34,945 nt of DNA, from the NCBI GenBank assembly GCA_015207585.1, contig JADEWQ010000059.1, positions 1 through 34,945 of the forward strand. Reading direction: 5' to 3'. Within the stretch, counting starts at the first letter, position 1. Every line of letters starts with the position of its first letter. The translations under genes and the position numbers were made by a program. Below, one piece after another: positions 8,626-17,572 of the stretch. A model generated the notes under the pieces. That model had not been told where the DNA came from. It ran no database searches and saw nothing but the letters and a program-made list of their open reading frames with translations. The DNA comes from Pleurocapsales cyanobacterium LEGE 06147. Its GTDB lineage: Bacteria > Cyanobacteriota > Cyanobacteriia > Cyanobacteriales > Xenococcaceae.

Positions 8626-8722
8626 ATCGCGATCTCGCGCAGCGAGGGCTGCCGTACCGTGAAGCAGTGCTGCGGCTTGTTATCGTCCGCCGTAGGCGCA
8701 CTAAAGAGCGAAGCGCTTGCAG
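8626..8722. repeat. Palindromic interspersed repeats (GATCTCGCG...GCTGCCG type)
   Basis: A G/C-rich patch in AT-rich DNA. It contains GATCTCGCGCAGCGAG then GGCTGCCGT (8631-8655), GTGCTGCGGC (8668-8677) and GAGCGAAGCGCTTGC. The first unit closely resembles 21903-21932 (inside the GCS2 gene) and 27928-27958 (inside the CocE gene). A 62-codon open frame across it has no features of a gene. The stretch 8494-9038 otherwise holds only this patch, the hairpin pair at 8812-8866 and an inverted GGCGATCG/CGATCGCC pair at 8927-8963. Confidence 0.65.
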
Positions 8723-8811
8723 CGTGAAAATTATATTCGAGAAAACTGAGATCTCGCACCATTCTCAACAACGTCGATCGCAAAAGTCTTCTGAACAAGA
8801 CTAGATAAGCA

Positions 8812-8866
8812 TTTTAGTCCATTTTTAATGGACTTGATTTTTTAGCCCGGAACTTTAGTTCCGGGC
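8812..8866 (+). repeat. Double-hairpin repeat, copy 1 (downstream of heme oxygenase)
   Basis: Two perfect stems lie in a row: AGTCCATT/AATGGACT (816-823/827-834 of the 8 kb block), followed by TGATTTTTT, then GCCCGGAACT/AGTTCCGGGC (8845-8854/8857-8866). The first stem plus T-run could terminate plus-strand transcription. A diverged copy in the opposite orientation lies at 9818-9868, on the other side of the heme oxygenase gene. Confidence 0.7.
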
Positions 8867-9038
8867 GTTGATGCGACAGGTGCAAGATCTACGTATAGCG
8901 AGGCAGAGATTTGTCGTATTTTTGAAGGCGATCGAAATTAAATAATTAGAAAAAGCGATCGCCCTTTCCTTATATTCAATCAAACTGCAATGAGCAAAAA
9001 ATTAAGCGTAGATAATCGCGATCGCTAAAAACTGTGAT

Positions 9039-9788
9039 TTACTCGGCAGTAATTAATTCAACAGAAGTATTACCTGGAGAGTGTTCTGTACCACCTGAAA
9101 TATCTTGACGGGTAATCAAATCAAAGACATAATCGCCAATAGCTGCTTTAACTTCTGGTTCTAAAGCGTGCATGACATCGCGGTTGAGACTAAAAGCATA
9201 GTTAGCTTCAGCGACAATTTTTTCGATTAACCAATCGTCAATTGGTAATGAATTCAAAGCATCGCGATACTTTCCTTTAAATTCTCGTCTTGCTTCTACA
9301 GAAGGAAAAGCATCAAATTTGTGGAATTTAGTACCTCGATCTGGTGGCAAATTCAGGGCGGAACGAACAATATTTTTTAAGGCTTGACCCCCAGAAAGAT
9401 CGCCCAGATAACGTACATAGGCATGGGCAACTAATAATGCAGGTTCGCTATTAGATATTTCCCGAATGCGATCGACATAAACTTTACCTGCTTCTGAAGG
9501 GACAATTTTCTCTTGCCAATTATCGCCATAATAAAAAGCTAAATCTTGTTCTAAGTTTGCCTTGCGGTTTAGTTCGGGAAAATAAATTAAACCTACGACG
9601 GGATGATTGCGGTGTCTGAATAGTTCTTCTTCAAGGGTACTGTAAACAAAATATAGGTTGGCAAGAAGTTTACGGAAAGGTTCTTTTTCCACAATCCCTT
9701 TGAGAAAACACTTCATATATGCGGTATTTTCCGCCATAGTGTGAGAATGTTTTGTTCCTTCTCTAAGTTGACTAGCCAGATCGCTCAT
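9039..9788 (-). CDS. ho2: Heme oxygenase, Ho2-like
   Basis: Heme oxygenase opens heme to biliverdin IX-alpha with ferredoxin and oxygen, the first step to phycobilins. The proximal heme ligand is His16 in EGTKHSHTMAEN, and the distal-helix block RYLGDLSGGQALKN is intact. The start is ATG 9786-9788 with TAGGAG upstream, giving 249 residues; an upstream reading to 9842 runs into a repeat. Several stretches (SHTMAENTAYMKCFLKGIVE, FRKLLANLY, ANYAFSLNRDVMHALE, AAIGDYVFDLITRQD) match, as I remember it, the Ho2 protein of Synechocystis (induced at low oxygen) rather than the constitutive Ho1. The neighbour hemF, on the other hand, is the usual neighbour of ho1. The gene is bracketed by inverted copies of a double-hairpin repeat. 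Heme oxygenase is certain; the Ho2 subtype is likely. Confidence 0.9.
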   Translation of the reverse strand: MSDLASQLREGTKHSHTMAENTAYMKCFLKGIVEKEPFRKLLANLYFVYSTLEEELFRHRNHPVVGLIYFPELNRKANLEQDLAFYYGDNWQEKIVPSEAGKVYVDRIREISNSEPALLVAHAYVRYLGDLSGGQALKNIVRSALNLPPDRGTKFHKFDAFPSVEARREFKGKYRDALNSLPIDDWLIEKIVAEANYAFSLNRDVMHALEPEVKAAIGDYVFDLITRQDISGGTEHSPGNTSVELITAE

Positions 9789-9817
9789 AATTAATGTTTC
9801 TCCTAAATTAGCGGTTT

Positions 9818-9868
9818 GCCGTGAACTAAAGTTCCGGCTCAAAGCTCAAACCCATTGAAATGGGTTAG
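9818..9868 (-). repeat. Double-hairpin repeat, copy 2 (upstream of heme oxygenase)
   Basis: GCCG-T-GAACT/AGTTC-CGGC (9818-9838) and AACCCATT/AATGGGTT (9849-9866) are in the reverse order and orientation of the copy at 8812-8866; both read GGAACTTTAGTTC in the second stem. Together the copies flank the heme oxygenase gene as an inverted pair about 950 bases apart. Beyond it, CCGC/GCGG (9901-9913) and CTCCGCCG/CGGCGGAG (9925-9945) form two further palindromes. Confidence 0.65.
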
Positions 9869-10005
9869 CTTAACTAATATTTCGAGTCAGTTAAAACTAA
9901 CCGCGCTCTGCGGTGGCGTGCCGTCTCCGCCGTGAGACGGCGGAGTACCTGCCACTTTAGCTTTGAGGTGAGGAAATTGATTTCCTGGTGGCTATGCATA
10001 AGTCC

Positions 10006-11058
<1,053 letters not shown>

Positions 11059-11063
11059 TTACA

Positions 11064-11107
11064 CCATATAACTATATGGCAATGTATTAAAATCAAATAT
11101 TTGATTT
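11064..11107. promoter_or_regulatory. Two palindromes in the hemF upstream region
   Basis: CCATATA-AC-TATATGG (11064-11079) and the perfect 18-base palindrome AAATCAAATATTTGATTT (11090-11107) lie between divergent hemF and the chlA/acsF remnant. Perfect palindromes of this size in a promoter region are typical operators for dimeric regulators. In Synechocystis the chlAII-ho2-hemN operon is controlled by the MarR-type activator ChlR; a ChlR-like regulator is one candidate, by inference from the neighbouring genes only. Confidence 0.5.
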
Positions 11108-11212
11108 ACAAAACTTAATTGCTTTGTAGCCCATTTCAGTAGATAGAATATTTTCATAGCTAATTAGTTATACAGCCAAACAATCATAAGTACTGCAATT
11201 TCTCAGCCCGTT

Positions 11213-11371
11213 ATGAAAAAAACCTCTACAGAAGAAACTTTGCTCGCGCCCCGCTTTTACACTACAGATTTTGAAGCGGTGGCAAATATGGATATCTCTA
11301 TCCGGGAAGAAGAATTAAAGGCAATGATTACAGAGATGCGGGCAGACTATAATCGCGATCGCTGTCGTTAA
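11213..11371 (+). pseudogene. Remnant of Mg-protoporphyrin ester cyclase (AcsF/ChlA)
   Basis: The 52-codon frame contains [15 protein letters not shown], then [15 protein letters not shown] and MRADYNRD, which matches the N-terminus of the aerobic Mg-protoporphyrin IX monomethyl ester cyclase (AcsF, ChlA/ChlE), a di-iron enzyme of about 350 residues. The match ends at ADYNR, exactly at a HIP1 octamer (11354-11361 region), and a stop follows at 11369-11371. All iron-binding residues are missing, so this cannot be an active cyclase. Past the octamer another frame stays open to 11453 (ending YRAQLMQ) and looks like the tail of an unidentified gene, as if two genes were fused by deletion. No clear ribosome site precedes the ATG. 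A working chlA must lie elsewhere in the genome. Confidence 0.75.
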
Positions 11372-11453
11372 CGATCTCAGTTCTTACAACTGTTACTATC
11401 AAGCAGGAAAGCCAGCGGAGTGGTCAGCCTACCGCGCTCAACTCATGCAATGA

Positions 11454-11833
11454 GAAAATCCTACTTTTAACGGCTTTTTCAGTTCAGTCGCCGCCGCGAT
11501 CGCGCGTCGATCAATCTCACGACAGCCCCTTTTGAATTCGATTCAATTTGTAGGGCCGGTTTTGTTTGGCAATTGTCTAAAGCCGTCGTAGAACGGCGAG
11601 GTTTTAGACCCAAATATTTCGGTAAAAAAAAATCCCCTCACAAGATGACAATGATTTATTCCTATAGAGATAAAATTTCTATATGGATAGTTAAGGAAAA
11701 AATAAGGAGCGAAGTATTATATTAATTGGTTACATAAGTCAATGACTGGATAGCAAATAAGGAAAAGCTAAGGAAAATACAATTTACTTACTTATTTAAT
11801 TCCTAAAATGCTAGAAAAATCAACAACATAACA
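11454..11833. other. Non-coding stretch with a hairpin repeat
   Basis: No gene is seen. A 35-base nested hairpin lies at 11575-11609: outer arms GTCTAAA/TTTAGAC, inner arms GCCGT/ACGGC. Just before it, TTTGTAGGGCCGGTTTTG resembles the end of a repeat family often met in cyanobacterial intergenic DNA. The last 200 bases are AT-rich and presumably include the promoter of the next unit. Confidence 0.5.
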
Positions 11834-12046
11834 ATGCCATCCTATATTACGCTAAAAACTACTAAGGCACGCTGGGAGGCAGAGTTGATGCAACAAATGC
11901 TCGCAGCCCATGATATTCCCAGTCGTGTTATCGATATCGGCGTGGGTATCTATTTCGGACAAGGAAGTCAAGCAGCTTTGCAAGTGCGAGCACAAGACCA
12001 ATGGACAGCTTTACTGCTGTTAAGTCCTCCAGAAGAAGATGATTAA
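11834..12046 (+). CDS. Small DUF2007-like protein upstream of accD
   Basis: The 70-residue protein has the layout of the DUF2007 (putative signal-transducing) domain: a strand (YITLKTT), a helix (ARWEAELMQQMLAAHDIP), a strand (SRVIDIG) and a C-terminal ALQVRAQDQWTALLLL block ending in an acidic tail. It contains no catalytic motif. It ends 29 bases before accD on the same strand, so the two are likely co-transcribed, but no link to fatty-acid synthesis can be shown. Family assignment is moderate. Confidence 0.65.
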   Translation: MPSYITLKTTKARWEAELMQQMLAAHDIPSRVIDIGVGIYFGQGSQAALQVRAQDQWTALLLLSPPEEDD

Positions 12047-12075
12047 GTAAGCTAGAATAAGAAAATTTTATAATT

Positions 12076-12999
12076 ATGTCTCTTTTTGATTGGTTTGCTA
12101 ACCTAAGAAAAACAGAACCTCTGATTCAAGAACAGCAAGAACGAGAAATTGCTGATGGGTTATGGACTAAGTGTGCGGCTTGTGGCGTTCTGGCATATAC
12201 CAAAGACTTAAAAGCAAATCAATTGGTATGTGCCGAATGCGGGTATCATGGTCGTGTTGATAGTGACGAACGCATTCTTCAGTTGCTCGACCCCAAGACT
12301 TGGAAGCCATTGGCTGAAGAAGTATATCCCACCGATATTCTAGGATTTCGCGATCGCAAAGCCTACCGCGATCGCTTGCGAGAATATCAACAAAAAACTG
12401 GCTTGATTGATGCTGTTAAAACCGGAACTGGTTTGATCGATGGCTTACCCGTCGCTTTAGGGGTGATGGATTTTCGCTTTATGGGCGGTAGTATGGGTTC
12501 TGTTGTTGGCGAAAAGCTTTGTCGTCTGATCGAACGCGCTACTGCCGAACGCTTTCCTTTGGTGATTATCTGTGCTTCCGGCGGCGCGAGGATGCAAGAA
12601 GGAATGTTGAGTCTAATGCAGATGGCAAAAATTTCTGGGGCATTGCATCGCCATCAAAAAGCTAAATTACTATATATTCCCGTCTTAACTAATCCAACTA
12701 CAGGGGGTGTTACGGCTAGCTTTGCTATGTTAGGAGACATTATCCTCGCCGAACCAAAAGCAACTATCGGTTTTGCAGGAAAGCGGGTAATCGAGCAAAC
12801 TATACGAGAAAAACTACCAGAAGGATTTCAAACTTCGGAATATTTATTACAACACGGTTTTGTCGATACGATCGTGCCTCGCACTCAACTTAAAAAGACT
12901 CTCGCTCAGTTAATTAGTCTCCATCAACCTTTTTTCCCTTTGCTTTCTCCCTCTCAAAAACTCGAACGCCATCATTCAGCCATACATAATGCAATCTAA
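12076..12999 (+). CDS. accD: Acetyl-CoA carboxylase carboxyltransferase subunit beta
   Basis: AccD pairs with AccA to move the carboxyl group from biotin-AccB to acetyl-CoA, giving malonyl-CoA for fatty-acid synthesis. The N-terminal C4 zinc ribbon is complete (Cys33, Cys36, Cys52, Cys55). The crotonase-fold core shows [60 protein letters not shown] and [13 protein letters not shown]. Length of 307 is normal. ATG 12076 gives the canonical start SLFDWF. Only the small DUF2007-like gene accompanies it. Confidence 0.97.
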   Translation: MSLFDWFANLRKTEPLIQEQQEREIADGLWTKCAACGVLAYTKDLKANQLVCAECGYHGRVDSDERILQLLDPKTWKPLAEEVYPTDILGFRDRKAYRDRLREYQQKTGLIDAVKTGTGLIDGLPVALGVMDFRFMGGSMGSVVGEKLCRLIERATAERFPLVIICASGGARMQEGMLSLMQMAKISGALHRHQKAKLLYIPVLTNPTTGGVTASFAMLGDIILAEPKATIGFAGKRVIEQTIREKLPEGFQTSEYLLQHGFVDTIVPRTQLKKTLAQLISLHQPFFPLLSPSQKLERHHSAIHNAI

Positions 13000-13023
13000 A
13001 TTAAAACTTAGAATTGAATAAGA

Positions 13024-13209
13024 CTATTCCAATTGCCATAAGGCTGCTTCAGTAGGAACAATATCTTCTGTTTCTGGCGTACTTATACTAAAAACGATGG
13101 GTATTGAGCCTACTACCAAAGAGCATAAGACTACGAGAAATATTGTTTTGAGGCGATCTGGTTGAATAAATTCATTGCGGACGATCTCGATTTTTTCGTA
13201 AGTTTTCAT
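13024..13209 (-). CDS. Small single-span membrane protein
   Basis: This 61-residue protein has a basic N-terminus (MKTYEKIEIVRNEFIQPDRLK), one hydrophobic helix (TIFLVVLCSLVVGSIPIVF) and an acidic tail. It would sit in a membrane with the N-terminus probably inside. AGGA lies nine bases before the ATG. It is convergent with accD, 24 bases away. I do not recognise a family; small one-helix proteins are common in cyanobacterial thylakoids, but nothing here proves such a location. Confidence 0.5.
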   Translation of the reverse strand: MKTYEKIEIVRNEFIQPDRLKTIFLVVLCSLVVGSIPIVFSISTPETEDIVPTEAALWQLE

Positions 13210-13475
13210 GGGTTTATGTCCTACTAACTTAAAAAAAATCTTCTATACCTTATTATATTTCTTATTTTTGTAGCCAATGCTACAAAACATTAAGAAAAAA
13301 TTAGGTAGGGAGTTTTACACCTTTGAAGATAAGCTCGGATATTTTTAAGCAAATTTAACGCTAGCTCCCCATCAGCCCAAATCATTAAATCTTTGGATAT
13401 ATTAAATTATTTTAAAAATACACAACAAAATACCCAATTTTGTTTAGGAGTTAATTAAATTGAACGAATCGAGAA

Positions 13476-14339
13476 ATGAGTATTACTCAAACAAAAAATA
13501 AAGCAGCTAATTGGCAAACAACAACAATTGTTCTTTGGTTAAGTATTTTAGCGATCGCAATTTTTTTTCTGGCTCCTATTCTTTGGCAAGTATTGACTTC
13601 ATTTAAGTTAAATGAAGATATTTCAGCCATTCCTAACGTTTATTTTCCTAGTGAAATTACTTTAAATCACTATATTGAATTATTTCAACGCCGTCCTTTT
13701 CTTCTTTATATATTTAATAGTGCTTTTGTATCAATTACGTCCACGTTTTTATGTTTAGTACTCGGTTCACCAGCAGCCTATGTTTTGACAAGATTGAAGC
13801 TTCCAGGAGAAAGGTTTATTTTAGCGGGAATTTTAATAGTTACTTTATTTCCCTACGTTCTCTTGTTTTTAGGACTGTTAGAAATAATTAAAGCAGTTGG
13901 TTTAGGAAATAATTATTTAGCTTTGATTATTCCTTATACAGCTATTAATTTACCTCTAACTATTTTAGTTATGCGTAGTTTTTTCCAACAATTACCTAGA
14001 GACTTAGAAGATGCTGCCAAGATTGATGGATATAAAACTATTCCCATGCTCATAAATATTGTCTTGCCCATGACTTTTCCGGCATTAGTGACAACCGGAA
14101 TATTGGCTTTTATTTTTGCTTGGAACGAATATATTTTTGCACTTACTTTTATTACTCAAGAAACAATGAAAACCCTTCCGGTAGCGATCGCTCAATTAGG
14201 AGGTGCAGCTATTTTTGAAATTCCTTACGGTCCCCTCGCAGCTGCGACGGTGTTGGGAACGTTCCCTCTAGTCATACTCGTATTGGTGTTTCAACGGCGA
14301 ATCGTGCAAGGATTGACTGCTGGTGCAGTTAAAGGTTGA
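13476..14339 (+). CDS. MalG-type sugar ABC transporter permease
   Basis: The 287-residue protein is a carbohydrate-uptake permease of the MalG/UgpE family. It has an N-terminal membrane helix (20-41), the LFPYVLLFLGLLEI region, and the EAA coupling loop LEDAAKIDGYKTIPMLINIV (177-196) that docks with the ATPase, followed by FAWNEYIFALTF and a C-terminal helix ending in GLTAGAVKG, all typical. The partner permease (MalF type), binding protein and ATPase are not in the window, so the sugar cannot be named. It is convergent with glgX, 52 bases away. The 265 bases before it are AT-rich and contain a hairpin TTTTGTAGC/GCTACAAAA (13266-13287). Confidence 0.9.
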   Translation: MSITQTKNKAANWQTTTIVLWLSILAIAIFFLAPILWQVLTSFKLNEDISAIPNVYFPSEITLNHYIELFQRRPFLLYIFNSAFVSITSTFLCLVLGSPAAYVLTRLKLPGERFILAGILIVTLFPYVLLFLGLLEIIKAVGLGNNYLALIIPYTAINLPLTILVMRSFFQQLPRDLEDAAKIDGYKTIPMLINIVLPMTFPALVTTGILAFIFAWNEYIFALTFITQETMKTLPVAIAQLGGAAIFEIPYGPLAAATVLGTFPLVILVLVFQRRIVQGLTAGAVKG

Positions 14340-14391
14340 TCTAACCTGACTAATAGCTTAAATAATTTTATCACCAGTTCCCAAAAATTGC

Positions 14392-16521
14392 CTATCTCAG
14401 ACGGCGTAGCACCACTAGCGATCGCGCTACAACTGGTACTGCACGATCGCCCGTATAGACTCTCTCCTCTTGAACAAAACGAGGCTCTTTAGTATCGATT
14501 ACAATAACCCATTTCCGATCTTGCATGCAGATTGGTAGTGTAAACTCAATTGTTTCGTAGTGAGCGTTAAAGAACAGGAGAAAACTATCATCGCTGATAC
14601 GCTCACCTTTGGAACCAACACTAGGAATCTGGTTTCCATCTAAGAACACGCCAATCGCTTTAGCATAACCAACTTCCCATTGCTCGCCTGTCATTTCATG
14701 ACCATCGGGATTAAACCAAGCAATATCGCTGACACCTTGTCCGTGGATAGCCTGCCCTTGAAACCACTTGCGTCGCCGAAATACTGGATGCTGGTGGCGG
14801 AAATAAACTAGCTCGCGGGTAAAATTGACTAAATCTTCATTGCTTTTTTCTAAATTCCAGTCGCGCCAGGAAATTTCATTGTCTTGGCAATAAGCATTGT
14901 TATTGCCTTTTTGACTAAACCCAAGTTCATCTCCGCTCAACAACATGGGAATACCTTGGGAAAGCATTAAAGTTACTAAAAAGTTCCGTCGTTGTCGGTT
15001 CCGCAACTGAAGAACTTCGGGGTCATCCGTTTCACCTTCAACTCCGCAATTCCAAGAGCGGTTATGGTTTTCCCCATCTTGGTTGTTTTCCCCGTTAGCT
15101 TCGTTGTGTTTCTCGTTGTAGCTAACTAAATCGGTCAAAGTGAAACCATCGTGAGCTGTAACGAAGTTGACACTGGCATTTGGTTGCCGTCCATTCATCT
15201 GAAAATACAGATCGGGGCTACCTGTAAAGCGGTAAGCAAACTCCCCTAAAGTAGTACCCTCACCGCGCCAATAGTCTCGCACGGTATCGCGATACTTGCC
15301 ATTCCACTCCGACCAACGAACTGGAAAGTTCCCGACTTGATAGCCACCATCTCCAACGTCCCAAGGTTCGGCAATTAGCTTTACATCTGCCAGCACGGGG
15401 TCTTGATGAATGATGTCAAAAAAGGCGGCAAGACTATCAACCTCATAAAGTTCTCGTGCCAATGCCGAGGCAAGATCGAAACGAAAGCCATCGACATGCA
15501 TCTGGGCAACCCAATAGCGCAGGCTATCCATAATTAACTTCAGGACTTGGGGATTGCGAACGTTAAGAGAATTACCACAGCCTGTAAAGTCCATGTAATA
15601 ACGCGAATCGCCTTCTACCAAACGGTAGTAAGCAGCATTGTCGATACCTCGAAAAGATAGGGTCGGACCTAAGTGATTGCCTTCTCCCGTGTGGTTGTAA
15701 ACAACATCCAGAATCACCTCAATCCCAGCATAGTGTAACGCCTTAACCATCTCTTTAAACTCGTTCACCTGCTGTCCTAGAGTGGTATTAGAGCTGTAAC
15801 TGGAGTAGGGAGCAAAGTAATTGATGGAATCGTAGCCCCAATAATTTTTTAACCCTTTACTAACAAGATGACCCGGATATGCCAAAAAGTGATGCACGGG
15901 CATTAGTTCTACTGCTGTAATTCCCAGCCTTTGCAGATGTTCGATCGCAGCCGGATGTGCCAACCCTGCATAAGTACCGCGTAGTTCTTCAGGTATGTCT
16001 GGATGCAGCTTGGTCAAACCTTTAACGTGAGTTTCATAAATGACCGTTTCGTGCCATGGTGTTCGCAGCAGTTGGTCATTTTCCCAATCAAAAGACTGAT
16101 CGACAACCACTGACTTCGGCATCAGATGAGCACTATCTAGCTCAGAAAAAGATAAATCTTCTTCTGCATCTTCCCACAAGTAGCCAAAAATTTCTGGTCC
16201 GTTACTTACATCACCATCAATCGCCTTTGCATAGGGATCGATCAGCAGTTTATTGGGATTGAAGCGATGACCCTCGGTGGGTGCATAAGGACCGTGTACT
16301 CTATATCCGTATCGTTGTCCCGGTCCCACCCCCGGTACATAACCGTGCCAAACAAAGTTACTAACTTCAGTTAAGCTCAGGCGTGTTTCTTCATCGTTCG
16401 GCTCGAACAAACAAAGCTCTACACCTGTTGCGTTTTCCGAATATAAAGCAAAGTTTGTGCCTTTACCATCCCAGGTTGCTCCTAAGGGATACACATCCCC
16501 GGGCCAGAGTGCTACATACAT
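14392..16521 (-). CDS. glgX: Glycogen debranching enzyme GlgX
   Basis: GlgX is a GH13 isoamylase-type enzyme that cleaves alpha-1,6 branches of glycogen. The N-terminal CBM48-like domain ([19 protein letters not shown], then the VELCLF strand) is followed by the catalytic barrel with [20 protein letters not shown] (region I), DGFRFDLAS with the nucleophile Asp (region II), LIAEPWDVG with the acid/base Glu (region III) and [10 protein letters not shown] (region IV). The block [19 protein letters not shown] and [18 protein letters not shown] are family hallmarks. The 709-residue length is normal. It starts at ATG 16519-16521 and is divergent from crtW over 279 bases of AT-rich DNA holding an imperfect hairpin near 16564-16592. 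Confidence 0.96.
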   Translation of the reverse strand: MYVALWPGDVYPLGATWDGKGTNFALYSENATGVELCLFEPNDEETRLSLTEVSNFVWHGYVPGVGPGQRYGYRVHGPYAPTEGHRFNPNKLLIDPYAKAIDGDVSNGPEIFGYLWEDAEEDLSFSELDSAHLMPKSVVVDQSFDWENDQLLRTPWHETVIYETHVKGLTKLHPDIPEELRGTYAGLAHPAAIEHLQRLGITAVELMPVHHFLAYPGHLVSKGLKNYWGYDSINYFAPYSSYSSNTTLGQQVNEFKEMVKALHYAGIEVILDVVYNHTGEGNHLGPTLSFRGIDNAAYYRLVEGDSRYYMDFTGCGNSLNVRNPQVLKLIMDSLRYWVAQMHVDGFRFDLASALARELYEVDSLAAFFDIIHQDPVLADVKLIAEPWDVGDGGYQVGNFPVRWSEWNGKYRDTVRDYWRGEGTTLGEFAYRFTGSPDLYFQMNGRQPNASVNFVTAHDGFTLTDLVSYNEKHNEANGENNQDGENHNRSWNCGVEGETDDPEVLQLRNRQRRNFLVTLMLSQGIPMLLSGDELGFSQKGNNNAYCQDNEISWRDWNLEKSNEDLVNFTRELVYFRHQHPVFRRRKWFQGQAIHGQGVSDIAWFNPDGHEMTGEQWEVGYAKAIGVFLDGNQIPSVGSKGERISDDSFLLFFNAHYETIEFTLPICMQDRKWVIVIDTKEPRFVQEERVYTGDRAVPVVARSLVVLRRLR

Positions 16522-16800
16522 AAGTAATTATTAATATAGAAGAATTTGATTGGAAAAATACATCATGGCGCAGCTATATTGCTGAGTTGCCATAAATGCT
16601 TTGTTTATACCTAATCAATAAACAAAAATTTAATTGTAAGTATATTAATTCTTTAATTCAAACAAAATTATCTATCCATAGATATAATTTTAATTACTTA
16701 AACAGAGTCTAATTTGAAATCTGTAGGTTTCTCCAAAAGAAAATTTTGAACTTTGACACTAAGATTAAGTGAGTGAATTATTTTCTGAGGAGAAATCCAT

Positions 16801-17550
16801 TTGGTTAGTTCTGAGGGAGCATTTCTAAAATCTGTAAAAATCGAACAAATTAAAAGCGAAGAAGCTCCTATCTACGGCTTATTTATCGCTCTATTAATTA
16901 TTGGTTTATGGATGGTCAGTCTTATTTTCTTTCTCTCTTTCAATGTTGTTGAATATCCGAATTGGCTAATACTGCCTGCTATATTTTGGCAAGCATTTCT
17001 TTATACAGGACTATTTATCACTGCCCATGATGCAATGCACGGAGCCGTTTTTCCAAAAAATCAAAAGATTAATCGTTTTATCGGCACATTAGCTTTACTA
17101 CTCTACGGATTGTTTTCCTATCAAAAACTTCTAGAAAAACATTGGCTTCATCATCACTATCCCGCTAGCGATCGCGATCCTGATTTTCACAACGGGAAGA
17201 ATAAACATCCATTGTTTTGGTACTTCCACTTTATGATGGGGTATTGGAGTTGGAAGCGTATGTTAGGGCTTACAGTGGTATTTTATGCCATGAAATATGG
17301 TTTATATATCTCAGATACTAATCTTTTATATTTTTGGATGATTTCTCCACTATTGAGTTCATTTCAGTTAACTCATCAAGAACCAAAAGAAGGATACAAA
17401 AATCATCATCGTGCCAAAACAACTGCCTTGCCAATTTTTTGGTCATTGATTACTTGCTATCACTTTGGATACCATGAAGAACATCATGAATATCCAAATG
17501 TACCCTGGTGGAAATTGCCGACAATTTACAAAATGCGTACGCCTTCATAA
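16801..17550 (+). CDS. crtW: Beta-carotene ketolase CrtW
   Basis: CrtW is a membrane di-iron oxygenase that adds the 4-keto group to beta-ionone rings, giving echinenone, canthaxanthin and ketolated xanthophylls. The histidine boxes are present: HDAMHG (76-81), HWLHHHYPASDRDPDFH (114-130) and HFGYHEEHHEYP (221-232), with hydrophobic spans between. At residue 190/191 (base 17370) the family segment that I remember as FYFGTFL between QL and the conserved histidine is missing, so the protein is about seven residues short; activity is therefore uncertain. The start is TTG 16801, eight bases after GAGGAGA. A possible -35 TTGACA lies at 16753-16758. A glycosyltransferase gene follows after 22 bases. 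Confidence 0.88.
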   Translation: MVSSEGAFLKSVKIEQIKSEEAPIYGLFIALLIIGLWMVSLIFFLSFNVVEYPNWLILPAIFWQAFLYTGLFITAHDAMHGAVFPKNQKINRFIGTLALLLYGLFSYQKLLEKHWLHHHYPASDRDPDFHNGKNKHPLFWYFHFMMGYWSWKRMLGLTVVFYAMKYGLYISDTNLLYFWMISPLLSSFQLTHQEPKEGYKNHHRAKTTALPIFWSLITCYHFGYHEEHHEYPNVPWWKLPTIYKMRTPS

Positions 17551-17572
17551 CTAGAATTTTATTTTTGTATAT

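Noticed and set aside
8610-8798. Minus-strand open frame of 62 codons
   Set aside because: It is made almost wholly of palindromic repeat DNA and has no ribosome site.
8927-8963. Terminator of the heme oxygenase gene from the GGCGATCG/CGATCGCC pair
   Set aside because: No T-run follows on either strand, and the pair is simply two HIP1-type sites in a genome full of them.
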